This document shows positions 34,175 to 44,297 of a stretch of DNA of 64,000 nucleotides, piece by piece (position 1 is the first letter of the stretch; each line of letters begins with the position of its first letter). A model generated the notes under the pieces. That model was not told the DNA's origin. It saw only the letters and a program-made list of their open reading frames with translations, and searched no databases. The translations under genes were made by a program, and so were the position numbers. The DNA is from Arthonia radiata. Its lineage: Eukaryota > Ascomycota > Arthoniomycetes > Arthoniales > Arthoniaceae. The stretch spans positions 3,116,336 to 3,180,335 of the forward strand of contig PSQN01000016.1 in NCBI GenBank assembly GCA_002989075.1, given 5' to 3'.

Positions 34175-34657
34175 CTACCAGTCAGAAAGACTGAGCTTGC
34201 TTTGATCCAGCTTAATATGCGTCATAACGTTCCCTTTCCATTTCTGCAAAAAGCTGCCCTTGTGCTCGAATATTACTGCGGCACCAAACTCTGTCTTTCC
34301 GTCCTTTCCTTCACCTTCGGGACCTGACACTGGTCTATCACCTATTCCGCTGCTTCCACGTCAGTATGTTCTTCGTTGCGCTTTGCATAGCTTCCTCATG
34401 TGCTCGCGTCGAAAATTGATTGCATCAACTACTCACACTATACGCACAGCGCCAGTCTTGTTCCCGCCGTTCTTGGCCTCAATGGCATCTTTCAAGGCGG
34501 GAAACTGCTTCTCGATGGCCGGACCAATCTGCACCTCTATGTTCGCGGCTGCCGGGGCTTTGAAACGTCTCATAACGACGGCATTTGCGTAGAGCTCGAG
34601 ACCGTTGGTCAATGTGCCGCAATGTGTTCGTGTTATGGTGCCGGCGATGTCCAGTTT
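34175..34657 (-). CDS. Cluster-family protein, copy 4 (5' end unresolved)
   Basis: Two readable exons on the minus strand: 34657-34437 and 34349-34175, joined in phase 2 (GT|C; donor GTGAGT, acceptor AAGCAG). The protein part reads KLDIAGTITRTHCGTLTNGL, ELYANAVVMRRFKAPAAANI, IGPAIEKQFPALKDAIEAKN, then GGNKTGAVRIV at the intron. After it come KTEFGAAVIFEHKGSFLQKW and LDQSKLSLSDW to the stop. An ATG at about 34719 gives MPSNSGKDAPTLPDTEPVG in another frame. That start needs either a one-base frameshift, or an acceptor at CAAG before 34657 fed by an exon further upstream. The second option would match the intron position seen in copies 1, 2 and 8. Confidence 0.55.
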
Positions 34658-35557
34658 CTTGTTCCCACGGGCTCCGTGTCAGGAAGTGTCGGGGCGTCCT
34701 TTCCAGAGTTGGAAGGCATGGTGCTCGCAAACGGTGGGGTTAAATTTGTACGGGCAAAAGGTCGATAAAACGGTGATGAGTGCGGAGGGCATGATGTACG
34801 GAGTATGGAGGAGGAGAACTTCGGAAGGAATGTAGGTAAACCCGTCGAGTATGTATACTTCATCCTGCACCATCTGAACACTTGGCTGATCCAGTGACAG
34901 AGAGCAAAGCTCACGGTGCGTATGTCTTCGAACACGCGTGAAACGTTAGACACAAGTCGGAAGATATGGGCAAAGCCAGCTGTCGTCCGAGGTTGTTTTG
35001 CAGCTGCGTGCAGGACCACATCGTCGTTGCCTGTGCTTCGTAACAAGCAGTGTGCCTTGGTCGAGTTCTTCTGGATCTTAGCGGCAGCAGCTTGGGCTAT
35101 AGCGTATAGAAGGATGTCACACACTAAGGGATGACGCTATAGCGTACGTGAGAATTTGCAGTTTTTTTAGGGCCAAACGTCAATACGTAACCTGCTCATT
35201 GCCGGATACAGCGTTGAACCCGTGGGTATGGATCCTATCATGCGGGCGCTTCGCAAAGATCGATCATCGAGTTTTGCACTTGCGTGTCCTTTTCATAAGG
35301 CATGTCTCACTATCAACCCTGCACTGTAGCGCAATACTGCCGATGCGAGTTTCGGGAATGCATTCATATTCGCAGGCCCTACAGAGGTACGCAGGTTTGG
35401 TCATATACCCTGTGTGCGAAGTGTGATGATAACAGAGGAAACGGTTTCATGATTCTCTCAATCAGCTGCATGAACTATGCTAGACTTCTTGTCTCTATGC
35501 TATTATCGTATTTACGAAAAGTAAACCGCTAGCACAGACGGGAATAACGAATGAGAT

Positions 35558-35582
35558 ACGTGTTGTTTACCAGCCAAGGCGC
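35558..35582 (-). repeat. 25-bp dispersed motif, copy 2
   Basis: It reads ACGTGTTGTTTACC, then AGCCAAGGCGC, identical to copy 1 at 23 of 25 bases. Both copies lie upstream of minus-strand family genes. Confidence 0.5.
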
Positions 35583-36023
35583 TAACCCTAGCGGTCGTCA
35601 CGGCCGCGACGGCCCACCCATGCTTATTGCGGCTGGCAGCTTTGCCTACATTGATCCGTCTACTGCGTATCTCTCTCATACTCGCAACCCAGTCTTGCGG
35701 GCCGAGATTCCGCACTATGATGATAGTAAGTATACCGCGAAGGCACACGTGTCACAGATTATCCTCGGAAGTGAAGTTGACGGCACAGAGCGGCCTTAGA
35801 CAAGATGTATGACCATGGTGGTCGTCGCATGGATGATGTAAGACTACGCACACTCCATTTAGATCATCCGGCGATTCAATTCTATATCAGCCTCAGTCTT
35901 CAAACTCTACCCAAGCCTCGAAAGCTCGCATCGCGGCGTCGTACACCAGCCACCTGGCGACTTCTCGTGAACAGGCGGACTCCGTAACCGTGTCTCAATC
36001 CAGTTGCAACGTACGTCGCTGAC

Positions 36024-36473
36024 GTGACTGCTGGTGTGTCCATGAAGGATTGGCTGTGCTACGTCTCCAGCTGGTCATGTACACGACAGCTGGCACTGCA
36101 GCTGACAGCGGCTGCTTTAAATTGGCCGGCCCAATTCCTCTGGGCTTGCACCGTCGCTCTAGTTCTACCACTTCCCAAGTTATGGCTAGACGCGATTGTG
36201 TATGCAATCTCCCGGCTCCATTCGTATTACAGCGCAGGCGTGGCAGCGCTTCTCCATCCGTTGATCACTTTGGCGGCTAGCCTTCTCTGTTCGGCAGAAA
36301 GCTATCACGCTACGTACTACGCAACAGTGCCCGAATTCGACGAACACAAGAAGTGTGTTTTTGTCAGCATGGTTGAGGGTGTAATGATGGCGATCGACAG
36401 ATACGGAAGCAAGGACCCAGATCCCGTCATTGCGCCATTTACGGGTCGTGGGTCCCTCCAAGACCAGGGTTGA
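36024..36473 (+). CDS. Hypothetical small membrane protein, doubtful
   Basis: An open frame of 149 codons with two strongly hydrophobic stretches (LQLTAAALNWPAQFLWACTV with ALVLPLPKLWLDAIVYAI, and YYSAGVAALLHPLITLAASL). It has no recognisable domain and no homologue in the window. It ends 3 bp short of the stop of the converging copy 5. It could be chance. I list it because no other gene occupies the stretch. Confidence 0.25.
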   Translation: MTAGVSMKDWLCYVSSWSCTRQLALQLTAAALNWPAQFLWACTVALVLPLPKLWLDAIVYAISRLHSYYSAGVAALLHPLITLAASLLCSAESYHATYYATVPEFDEHKKCVFVSMVEGVMMAIDRYGSKDPDPVIAPFTGRGSLQDQG

Positions 36474-36475
36474 TG

Positions 36476-37105
36476 CTACCGCTGATCTAAAGCTGGCTCC
36501 TGCCACTTAGTCTGGTCCGGCTTCAGCGCTTCCTGGTCCTTCATCTTCTCCAGTATTATGCGGGAGTCTTCGCCTCTGAGCTGATGATCTCTGTTCGTGT
36601 ATTTGTACGTCACTTTCGCAGAGTAGAGCAGCCGAGGTTCAAGCCAGAGCTCTTTCACTTCCCTTCGCTGGTCTTAGCCCTATACTCATCATATAGATTG
36701 CAGTCTCTCGTAGCATAGAGCTCGACGGGCTTACTTGGTAAGGAGGGGTAACTTACTCGAACACAGCTGCAGTGGTCCTGCGCTTGTCGTGAAGGCCATG
36801 GGAGCCGTCGATCTCAGCACTACATTGCTTGTACACGTAATCGACCTGTGGGGGCATTCGCATCAAATGAGTGAGTACGTGTTGTAATCTGGTCAAGTGT
36901 AGAGGGACTCCGCGACATAGACAGTCAAGCCCGCCGGTTTGTTTGTAATATGCAGATGCGCGTGATCGGCGCGTATCTTGTGACTGCGCCCAAATTGGAA
37001 GCTATGGTGCTGAGACTGATCGTTGAAGTCATGATGTCGGCGACTCTTCGGTTTCAAGAACGCGAAGAATGCCTTGAATCGCTCAAACCCGGAACTCGGA
37101 GACAT
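36476..37105 (-). pseudogene. Cluster-family copy 5, apparent frameshift
   Basis: From ATG 37105 the minus strand reads MSPSSGFERFKAFFAFLKPK, a basic stretch, HAHLHITNKPAGLTVYVAES and stops at TGA near 36900. A neighbouring frame then continues without a gap as LTRLQHVLTHLMRMPPQVDY, VYKQCSAEIDGSHGLHDKRR and TTAAVFE. It is spliced in phase 2 (GA|G at 36757 to 36662) to EVKELWLEPRLLYSAKVTYK and a stop at 36476. The two frames match successive parts of intact copies, so a single-base shift near 36895-36905 is the simplest reading. A short intron in that gap (GTCTAT...CACAG) is possible but would delete the helix that other copies have. The helix YxQCxxEIDxxHG is very close to copy 6. Confidence 0.5.
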
Positions 37106-37602
37106 TGACAACAGCTAATGATAGTAGGGCACATTGATTGACACAGCTTCTAGACTTCGACGCCATATTTTCGCTGCGAAGCTATCACAGCAGCAGATCA
37201 TTGGAGTCGCGGCTTCCATTCAAACAAATATGGCGGCGCAGCTCCGATTTGTGGTGAGCTACACGTGTCCGAACTTCAAGCAGTCGTAGGACCGATGACA
37301 GGGTTGGCCGCGGACTCAGGAGGAACGCCAATTACGGTATGTCGAGCAGATACCCGGCTGAGGGTCGGGTGACCTTCGTATGCCGCACGTTGGGGCCAAG
37401 CAGCGAGCGCTCTCCGACTGTCGTCAAGAGCGTTGTCCCAGCAAACCTTCGACTTGCGTCTGCACAGTAGGGACGCATAGCGCATGACAAACGTTGATGT
37501 CTGTGTCACCGTACGTGAGCGCTTATGCTTCCCCACGAGTAAAATTCCGGACACACTCTGCGGAAAAGTATCACGACATAAGTCCAGGAAGCCATCAAGA
37601 GA
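37106..37602. other. Intergenic, about 0.5 kb, between family copies 5 and 6
   Basis: Promoter side of copy 5. One short minus frame (37276-37554) was not accepted. Confidence 0.35.
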
Positions 37603-38213
37603 TCAATGATGTGTTGAGCCAAACCTAGCTCTGTATAGATCACCTTGTCCTGAACCCGGAAACGCCTGCCTTTCCAGGACCGCTTTGCGCACGCCGCCTT
37701 TGAATGCGTCTTCTGACCATTTCATATGCTCTAAATCACCGTACTTATAGTCGACTTCTGCGATCAAATGACCAGGGTCCCCTCTCACTTCCCTGCAGTG
37801 GCTGTCAGCGCTTGCAGTTCAAGCTACTACAACTTTGATGCCGCGCCTTAGTCGTTGGGAACTTACTTGATGATAGCGGCGTTGGTTCTGTGAGCCCCAT
37901 GATGGGCGTCTATCTCGGTCTTGCACTGGTTGTAGATGTTGAAAATCTCCTGACCCATCGTCGCTAGGAGCCCTCTGAATTCATTGTAATCTCCACGCTT
38001 CTGCACATCTTGCGCAACAAAGACGTAGAAGTAGCTGTCCACCGCGGTCAACTGATCTAGCGTATGCTGGGGATGCAAGTGTAGATGAGCGTTCTGATCG
38101 TATGAGGTGTCAAGAAAGAACCGACGTCGCTTGGTCCGAGGTGGTCTCTCTTCTTTCGCTGCTCCGCTCCCACTTACACCTAGGAATTTAAAGTAGTCCA
38201 TCAAATCCTTCAT
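37603..38213 (-). CDS. Cluster-family protein, copy 6 (178 aa)
   Basis: Two exons on the minus strand: 38213-37867 and 37792-37603, joined in phase 2 (AA|G) by a 74-nt intron with donor GTAAGT and acceptor CTGCAG. ATG 38213 gives MKDLMDYFKFLGVSGSGAAK and a basic patch RPPRTKRRR. AHLHLHPQHTLDQL follows, then SYFYVFVAQDVQ, FRGLLATMGQEIFNIYNQCK, TEIDAHHGAHRTNAAIIK at the intron, EVRGDPGHLIAEVDYKYGDL and a stop after GSTHH. This is the cleanest copy and serves as a reference for the family: variable basic N-terminus, His-rich strand, amphipathic helix, Ala-Ala-Ile strand, conserved intron, and the strand E-V-x-Y-x-Y. No known domain is recognised. Confidence 0.75.
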
Positions 38214-38946
38214 GGCTATGCTGTCTCTGTGGAAGTATCGTGATTGTCGATTAAGCTGCCATCATCTGTTCCACCAACGCGGCGAGCTTCCACAGGCTTG
38301 GAGACAGTAAGATCGAAGCGTTTGAGGAATATAATGCGGGATATGTTGGCACATTGCTGACCTCGAAAGGATCTGTCCACGTGGCTTGTTCGGCAATGCT
38401 GTTGCCTGGGTCAGCAGTGTCACAAACCTCGGTCAGCATGAGACATGATCGACATGTCGGACGGATGCTCTATCTATAAGACATGAGCCTTGCGTGTGCA
38501 TGCACATGTCTCGGCTGGACTTTCTGACGTTGAGAAAGCGAGTGCATTGGTTCCGAATGAGTACTAGCGCGAGCAAAAAGTGTCTTGCGCATATCATGTG
38601 TTCATGTTGATACTGATCAGCTCGACTATAGGCTGTGGGAGTTGTCTAACATCGCCCTGATGGAGACGCGTCCAGATACCCGCATTTAGCGGCACATGAT
38701 TGGAAGACATCCGTAGTGACACGTTGAATACTTTGGCCGTACTCAGAAGTTGCCTGACCTCAGCATCACGAGCGCTTGGAAACTGTTTGAAATCTTCAGC
38801 GGCAGCGTAGAAGCTTGCAACGCAGATCTGTATCAACAAGGAAGTCGTTGTGCGACAAACGCGTCTTAGGTTCAGCATCTATAGCAGACTCAGCCGCCAT
38901 GAACATGGCGAATGATGCACTGACGATCGCCGACCTGGCTCAAGAC
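38214..38946. other. Interval between family copies 6 and 7, with possible relics
   Basis: A minus-strand frame with ATG at 38878 (94 codons, stop at 38594; SFYAAAEDFKQFPSARDAEV, SLRMSSNHVPLNAGIWTRLH) and another at 38439-38251 could be remains of a further family copy. No conserved intron motif links them, so no gene is called. Confidence 0.3.
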
Positions 38947-39476
38947 TCAAAAGGGGCATCCAGGCAGTGCCTCTCCTTCTCCATCTTTCCACACGTACCC
39001 TAGCTTCTGTTTACTCTGAAAATAATCATCTTCCGCGATCATGCGAACCGCCTCTGCACGATGTAGTTTTGAACCTTGCCGATGTTTATACACGACCTTA
39101 CCGACCACACCTTGCGAACCATCCTTCTTCATGGTCTTGAGCGCCCTGAAACAGGTCAGATTACAGTTCAGCGCGGCCGCCATCTGCAGTTTCCGTAACA
39201 GATGACCTACACAATAGTCCCATCGGTCGGCACTTTCCCGCCAAGTTCAGCTACTATATCTTTCAATCCTTTCTTGTCTTCGTCGGGGTCAGGACACAGT
39301 TTTTCGGCATTAAGGGCGATGGCCTGGACCGCCACTCTGATCTTCTTCCAGTTGTCTTTGTCTTGGTGCAGTTCGCGTGAGACATGCATACGTAGGGTGC
39401 TGTTGGTGGCTAGTGGGTAGTCTGTCTCCAGTGGTGTGGGACTGCCCAGATCAGTCAATCTGCGAAGGAAACCCAT
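38947..39476 (-). CDS. Cluster-family protein, copy 7 (154 aa)
   Basis: Two exons on the minus strand: 39476-39211 and 39145-38947, joined in phase 2 (GT|G; donor GTAGGT, acceptor TTTCAG). It reads MGFLRRLTDLGSPTPLETDY, LRMHVSRELHQDKDNWKKIR, VAVQAIALNAEKLCPDPDED, GGKVPTDGTIV at the intron, then ALKTMKKDGSQGVVGKVVYK, LHRAEAVRMIAEDDYFQSKQ and KLGYVWKDGEGEALPGCPF. It is clearly paralogous to copy 9: both have KKDGxxGVVGKVVYKH, EAVRMI and KxGYxW after the intron and MHxSxELH before it. No signal peptide or membrane helix is seen. Function is unknown. Confidence 0.75.
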
Positions 39477-42394
39477 CGTGAACGGGTGTGTGGAGAACTT
39501 TGATTGAGATGGAGACTTTTAGGAACGGGAGATACAGTTGCTTGACGCGTTCAAAATCTCAATTATGGCAGCGGAGGGTGTTGAAGTAGTCGCACTTTCA
39601 CCAGAGTAAAGCTTATCTAGGGATTGATAGCTATGGTGGCATGTTCAGCGCGAGACGACGACATGTGGATACAGCAGCCACATCGGAGTTACGGACTCTT
39701 CGATAGGATTAGTCCACGTTTCGCTGGCGAGAGGCTTTTCTCGCAAGCTAACAACCCTAAAACGTCACGACCAGCAGTCCTCAGTAGACGGCGCATGGAA
39801 CTACAAATTTCAAGTCCGCAATAGGAAAGGCGTTGCTCGAGGGAAGCGCATGGGGCGATTCTGTCCCGCGAGTATGCCTATCAAGCACTGCTGTGGTCGT
39901 TGACACCTTTAAGTTCTCACAAGTCAGATCATCCATCACAATAATCTCCTAGGCATTGCGATTTGAAAGCAGCCTAACGGCTGCACGGAGAAAGAAATGA
40001 GTTATAAACAAGCTCTGACGTCCTCAATCTTGGTGGAAGCGTGGAAAGACGTTCAACATGAGCGTTGACATATCCCAGGCTTTTGCTATATGTTAGCAAC
40101 GCATCGAGCTGAAGCTAGACTTTATGTTGGCATGAAGTGAGCTATAGTCAGAAGGTCATATATGTGAACAGGTAACGCATATCGACATGATGGGTATGAG
40201 AAGTCGCGTCTCCGACATCAGCCACCGCTGATCGAGCCTATGGCCGCACGAAGCGTCATCTACTCCACCATTGCTACTTACCATCTTCACTGGTCGCCGG
40301 TAGGAATGAGTACATCCTCTAAAAAGGTACCGGTTAATCAGCCTGGCCGTCTGCGGATCAGTCCTTAGGATACACAGTTGGCAACTTTCTCAATCAGCAC
40401 TACGCTAGACCAGTTGCCACAGCGCGTCAAAGCGTACAGCCGGAACAAATACTCAAGGAAGGGAGAGACGTAGACTAAGTTCCAAGCTACCAGGGGTCCG
40501 CTCTGGGCTTCACGCTCATAGTTATATCCCAGGGATAGTCCAGAAGATGCTTGGCGGCAGGAACGATGCGGGGCGAAAGGCCCGTAATTGCGCGCAAGCT
40601 ACCCTCGCGTCTGTCCACACAGGCCCGTTTCAATCTGGCGGATGTCGATCTTGTTGCGCAAGATCCTTGGCGTCTGAATGCACTTTAGCATCAAACAATG
40701 AGACATCAGTTGAATCGGCAATCAGCAGTTCTCCGTAGACATTATCACGATGAGGACATATAAGACCCACGCCTTGCCTTGCTCTGCCTTGCTCTGCCTC
40801 GGTCAGGCCACGTCCGGAAAACATTAGGCGAGCTCAGCCCCAACGTCAAGGTTATGCGTCACGTTCTGAGATGAGAGCCTGACATGCAAAGATGGACACG
40901 TGGGAAGCTTGTAGTTATGAGACGAGGTGCGACGTGAAATGGCAATACCGAGTTCGATGGATATCTTGGTTCGATGGCGAGCACAGCCCTTTCACCGGCT
41001 GATTGAGCGCCTAGGGTCAAGGCGACTCTGATGTTTCATTGGACCTGGCGGATTCGCGACATGCCACTTGTATCAGTCCTGTGAAAGCCCCGGGGAGAAG
41101 AAATCTGGAGGGAATTTCGCCTCGCACACTTGAAACGTGTTGTTTATGTGCCAAGACGCTACTCCGCTGGCGTAAGGTTCTAGCCTATCATAGTTTAGTG
41201 TCTTCCAGCCTGCTGTCTTGTCAGTGCTTGTCTCTATTTTAAAAACGTCTTGTGACAAGGAACGTCTACCTGTACAATCAAATGCCTGCCAGAGTCTGTG
41301 GACAGCTGTTTGTACCTTTCGTGAGAACAATGCGCGCTCGCCAGCATCATTGTCTCTTCCCAGCCGCTGCCAAATCCTTTCAAACGTATCAGCCGCAAGG
41401 ACTTTATGAACAGGGCCAGATTGTCTTCAAGCCACAAGCTTCCGACAGACGCCACCTGTCTCCACATACCGATAAGATCGTTCGGTCGTCTCTAAACAAT
41501 CAAAGAGCTGCTGTCGGAGCTGCTATCGAAAGAACAGCGGCATGAAAGACAAACCCCACCGCCAGCGTAGTCCGCAAAAAGTACCGCCATTGATACGGAC
41601 TTCGAACCAGTCTACGTATTACCGTGTAGCTTGGAAGCCAATCTAGGCCTATTGGACGCTTGTTCTGTTCGGTTACCGCTCAGTAACCCTTCACCGCGTC
41701 TTCTTACTGTCCATCCGACATTAACTTGCCAGCAAGAAGCGAGTGAGTATTCGCAGTGCATGAAGCTTGCTGTGCGTATCGGCATAGCTTATCGACCCAG
41801 TATCAGGGCCAACCACCGCCAGCAGAGCACTGGTGTAGGGTAAACCCATCTTACCATACTAATACGGGGTCAGCTACAAAAGCTCTTGGGTGTTCTATAG
41901 GTGTGACAGGTATTAGAATGCTCCTACGCGTCAGACTCGATATCTGGCATGGCACTTTCAACTCGTCTAATCGCCTGGCGCCTCACCGCTTTGAGCAGTC
42001 AGTACGCGATCTGAGCCCGTGGACCTACGTCGACATGCACAAAACTTATTTCCAATATGTCATTTTAGGAAGAGCGTTGAGGTGTTGGCATCTTTGCGCT
42101 ATCAACTGAGTTCAATACTTTCAAGTAGCGCTTCCTTCCCGGGTCGCTAGCCGAGCACGTAGATTCAGTATACCAGTCTCACTCGGTTTGGCCCATGACC
42201 GCGGCGATATTCCTAGCAGTCACGACACCGGCGTTACTATCACCATCTTCTGCTCGACGTAACAGGCTTGGATAGTCCTTTTTGACACACCGTAAGACGA
42301 AGTTGATATCGCGCTCTCTAGAAATCTCATCAACGTTGCACGGTCTCCTACCAGCTGATGTCGCCGTGCTCTATCTCAGTCTTTTTTGCAAACA
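39477..42394. other. Interval of 2.9 kb inside the family cluster, no intact gene
   Basis: A minus-strand frame at about 40770-40630 (NVYGELLIADSTDVSLFDAK, then DLAQQDRHPPD and stop) resembles a family second exon. Frames at 41467-41234 (GRHLIVQVDVPCHKTF) are weaker candidates. The third 25-bp motif lies at 41135-41159. Nothing intact is seen between 39.5 and 40.5 kb. Confidence 0.35.
41135..41159 (-). repeat. 25-bp dispersed motif, copy 3
   Basis: It reads ACGTGTTGTTTATG, then TGCCAAGACGC. It shares the flanking blocks ACGTGTTGTTTA and GCCAAG with the copies at 33650 and 35558 but differs in the centre. Confidence 0.4.
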
Positions 42395-42901
42395 TTATTC
42401 TTCATGGACCGTCAGGTAAAGCGGCTCGCGTAGGTTATTTGTGCTCTGTAGGACTTCATCGGAGGACTTCAACTCATCCAAATTGGCAGCGACGAAGTAA
42501 ACCTCCGCCTCATGCTTAGCTTTGTCGTCGTAGCCGAAAATACGACTACGCTCCGGTTTAGCTTAACAACGCCTAAAGTTCACGCTGTCGAACATTAAAC
42601 TTACTGAATGACAGCCACAGTAGGTACCCCTCCGAGATTATCCTGAATGTCCGTTTTGCGTTTCTCATATTGCTCTTTGATTGGTTGCAGTAGGCCTGCG
42701 ATGTGAGGTTGAAGAGGGTGTTCGAAACTGTGGTATGTTTGCGTCAAGATGAGAACTGGAATACCATTCCATAGTGTGCCAATTTGCTTGTAGGCGGTAC
42801 TATTGCTCAATTTCACGTGCTTTGATTTATCCATTCCGAATTCTGCCTTCGCGGCCTGGACAAGCTCCTTCATCTTTTTCATAGTGGCAAATACATGTAG
42901 C
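42395..42901 (-). CDS. Cluster-family protein, copy 8 (5' exon unresolved)
   Basis: Two readable exons on the minus strand: 42901-42605 and 42545-42395, joined in phase 2 (CA|T; donor GTAAGT, acceptor CGTAG). The protein part reads LHVFATMKKMKELVQAAKAE, GIPVLILTQTYHSFEHPLQP, HIAGLLQPIKEQYEKRKTDI, QDNLGGVPTVAVIH at the intron, then RIFGYDDKAKHEAEVYFVAA, LQSTNNLREPLYLTVHEE and stop TAA. There is no ATG in a suitable place before LHVF. An acceptor TTGAG at 42902-42903 suggests an upstream exon, perhaps within 42.95-43.2 kb. The PTVAV motif links it to copy 1, and the Tyr-Glu-x-Arg-Lys-x-x-Ile helix to copies 3 and 6. Confidence 0.6.
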
Positions 42902-44297
42902 CTCAATCAGCAAAGAGAATATGCACAAAGGGAATCTCGCCGAGTATCTTGACGAAAAGGAAGGATATGCTAGAACATGTCCGTGACGGATGATTATCTT
43001 GCGTTTTGTAATGGCAGCAAACCGCAGGTGTCCAAATCCATTATCATTACCAGGTGGCTTTATTGTAGAGCAAAGGCGCTGTTGGAGGCTGTTGGAGGTA
43101 GAAATCCGCCAAAGCCGTGTCTGCCGCCCCATTGATGATTCGTAGTCAAAAATGCTGTTGCCTAACGGCGGCAACGAAGGCGATTCCGCCACTAAAGCGG
43201 GAATGTACAAGTTCCGAATCAAGGCTTTGCACAGTAGCTTCGCTTTTTCCTAATTTCCATATTCCTCTTAAGTGTGTGTATGAGCGCACATCGGTCTTCG
43301 CATGAGACATATTGCTTCTCGTACTGGACTGTATACTACACTTGAAGAGGGTAAGATATAGAGACATCTTGTCATCGCTTGCACTGCGTCTTCCAGTAAC
43401 CAGGCTACCGCGTCAAAAGTATTGTAGTGACATGTTGGAGAAGCACGTACACGATCTTGTCCTCGACCGCTTGGTACTCAGACATCTGACAGCTCATCGT
43501 CAATGGCCTGAAGTACACTTCTTATGGGCGAAGATTGCTCTCTCATGCGCTCTTTCGGTGCTTATAAGCCTGGCAAAACCTTGGTATAACATTGAACAAC
43601 AGAGAGGTGGTGACGACCGTCGCAGAAAACATTTCGGCACAATAGAGCCTGTCGCACGCTGACGCCACGTGTCGCCTGCAAAAGAACATCGACTGCACAT
43701 GTTTCCTCATACATGTCAGCAATGCGTCTGAAAGGGCGTCCAATCGTCAGACATCGCTTGTAAGTTGTAAGCACACGTGTAGGAATGTCAGCACTTGTTC
43801 CAAATCCGGGTCTTCGCAAGTAAGGATTTGGAGATATGGCCCGCGCGCCGGGGCATAACAATGCTTGAGCATGCGGCTGGACACCGCCCCATGTCCTCTG
43901 TTCTAGGTTAGGACTATGCGATTGCGTAACTTGCGTTTCGAGATCCATGGAAGACCTACGAAACGGACTCCACTCCATGACATTGGGAGAACCATAAGCT
44001 TACCATGGATTGCACCTGGTTCAGACTGTTTCTGCCTGCTGAAGGAGCCCGTGTCCGCAACGTATCTTCCACGTGCACAGCGCGGATGAGGCCACCGTAG
44101 TGTCTCGGTCCATCATGCCATCGGGAAACCTTGCCCTCATTGAGATTTTCTGTCTATTTCAACGGCCGTCCGCCGTTTGCCGTTCGAGATGGAACTCCAA
44201 ACACCACGAGCAGTCTTCTTCCTTGCCTCCAACTCCACCTTCTCACCTATTCTCAACGCCACCGCCCTAGCGAAACCTCCTCAGCCACCTACCCAAC
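42902..44297. other. Interval between family copies 8 and 9
   Basis: It probably contains the 5' exon of copy 8 and the promoter of copy 9, with transcription divergent between the two. Open frames of 60-138 codons on both strands were not accepted. Confidence 0.3.

Larger units (their letters stand above)
34658..36475. other. Interval between family copies 4 and 5
   Basis: It holds the second 25-bp motif copy (35558-35582) and a 149-codon plus-strand frame (36024-36473) listed separately. No other gene is supported. Confidence 0.3.

Noticed and set aside
43562-43978. 138-codon minus-strand frame (LTTYKRCLTIGRPFRRIADM)
   Set aside because: A weak resemblance to the family helix, but there is no conserved intron, no strand motif and no neighbouring second exon.
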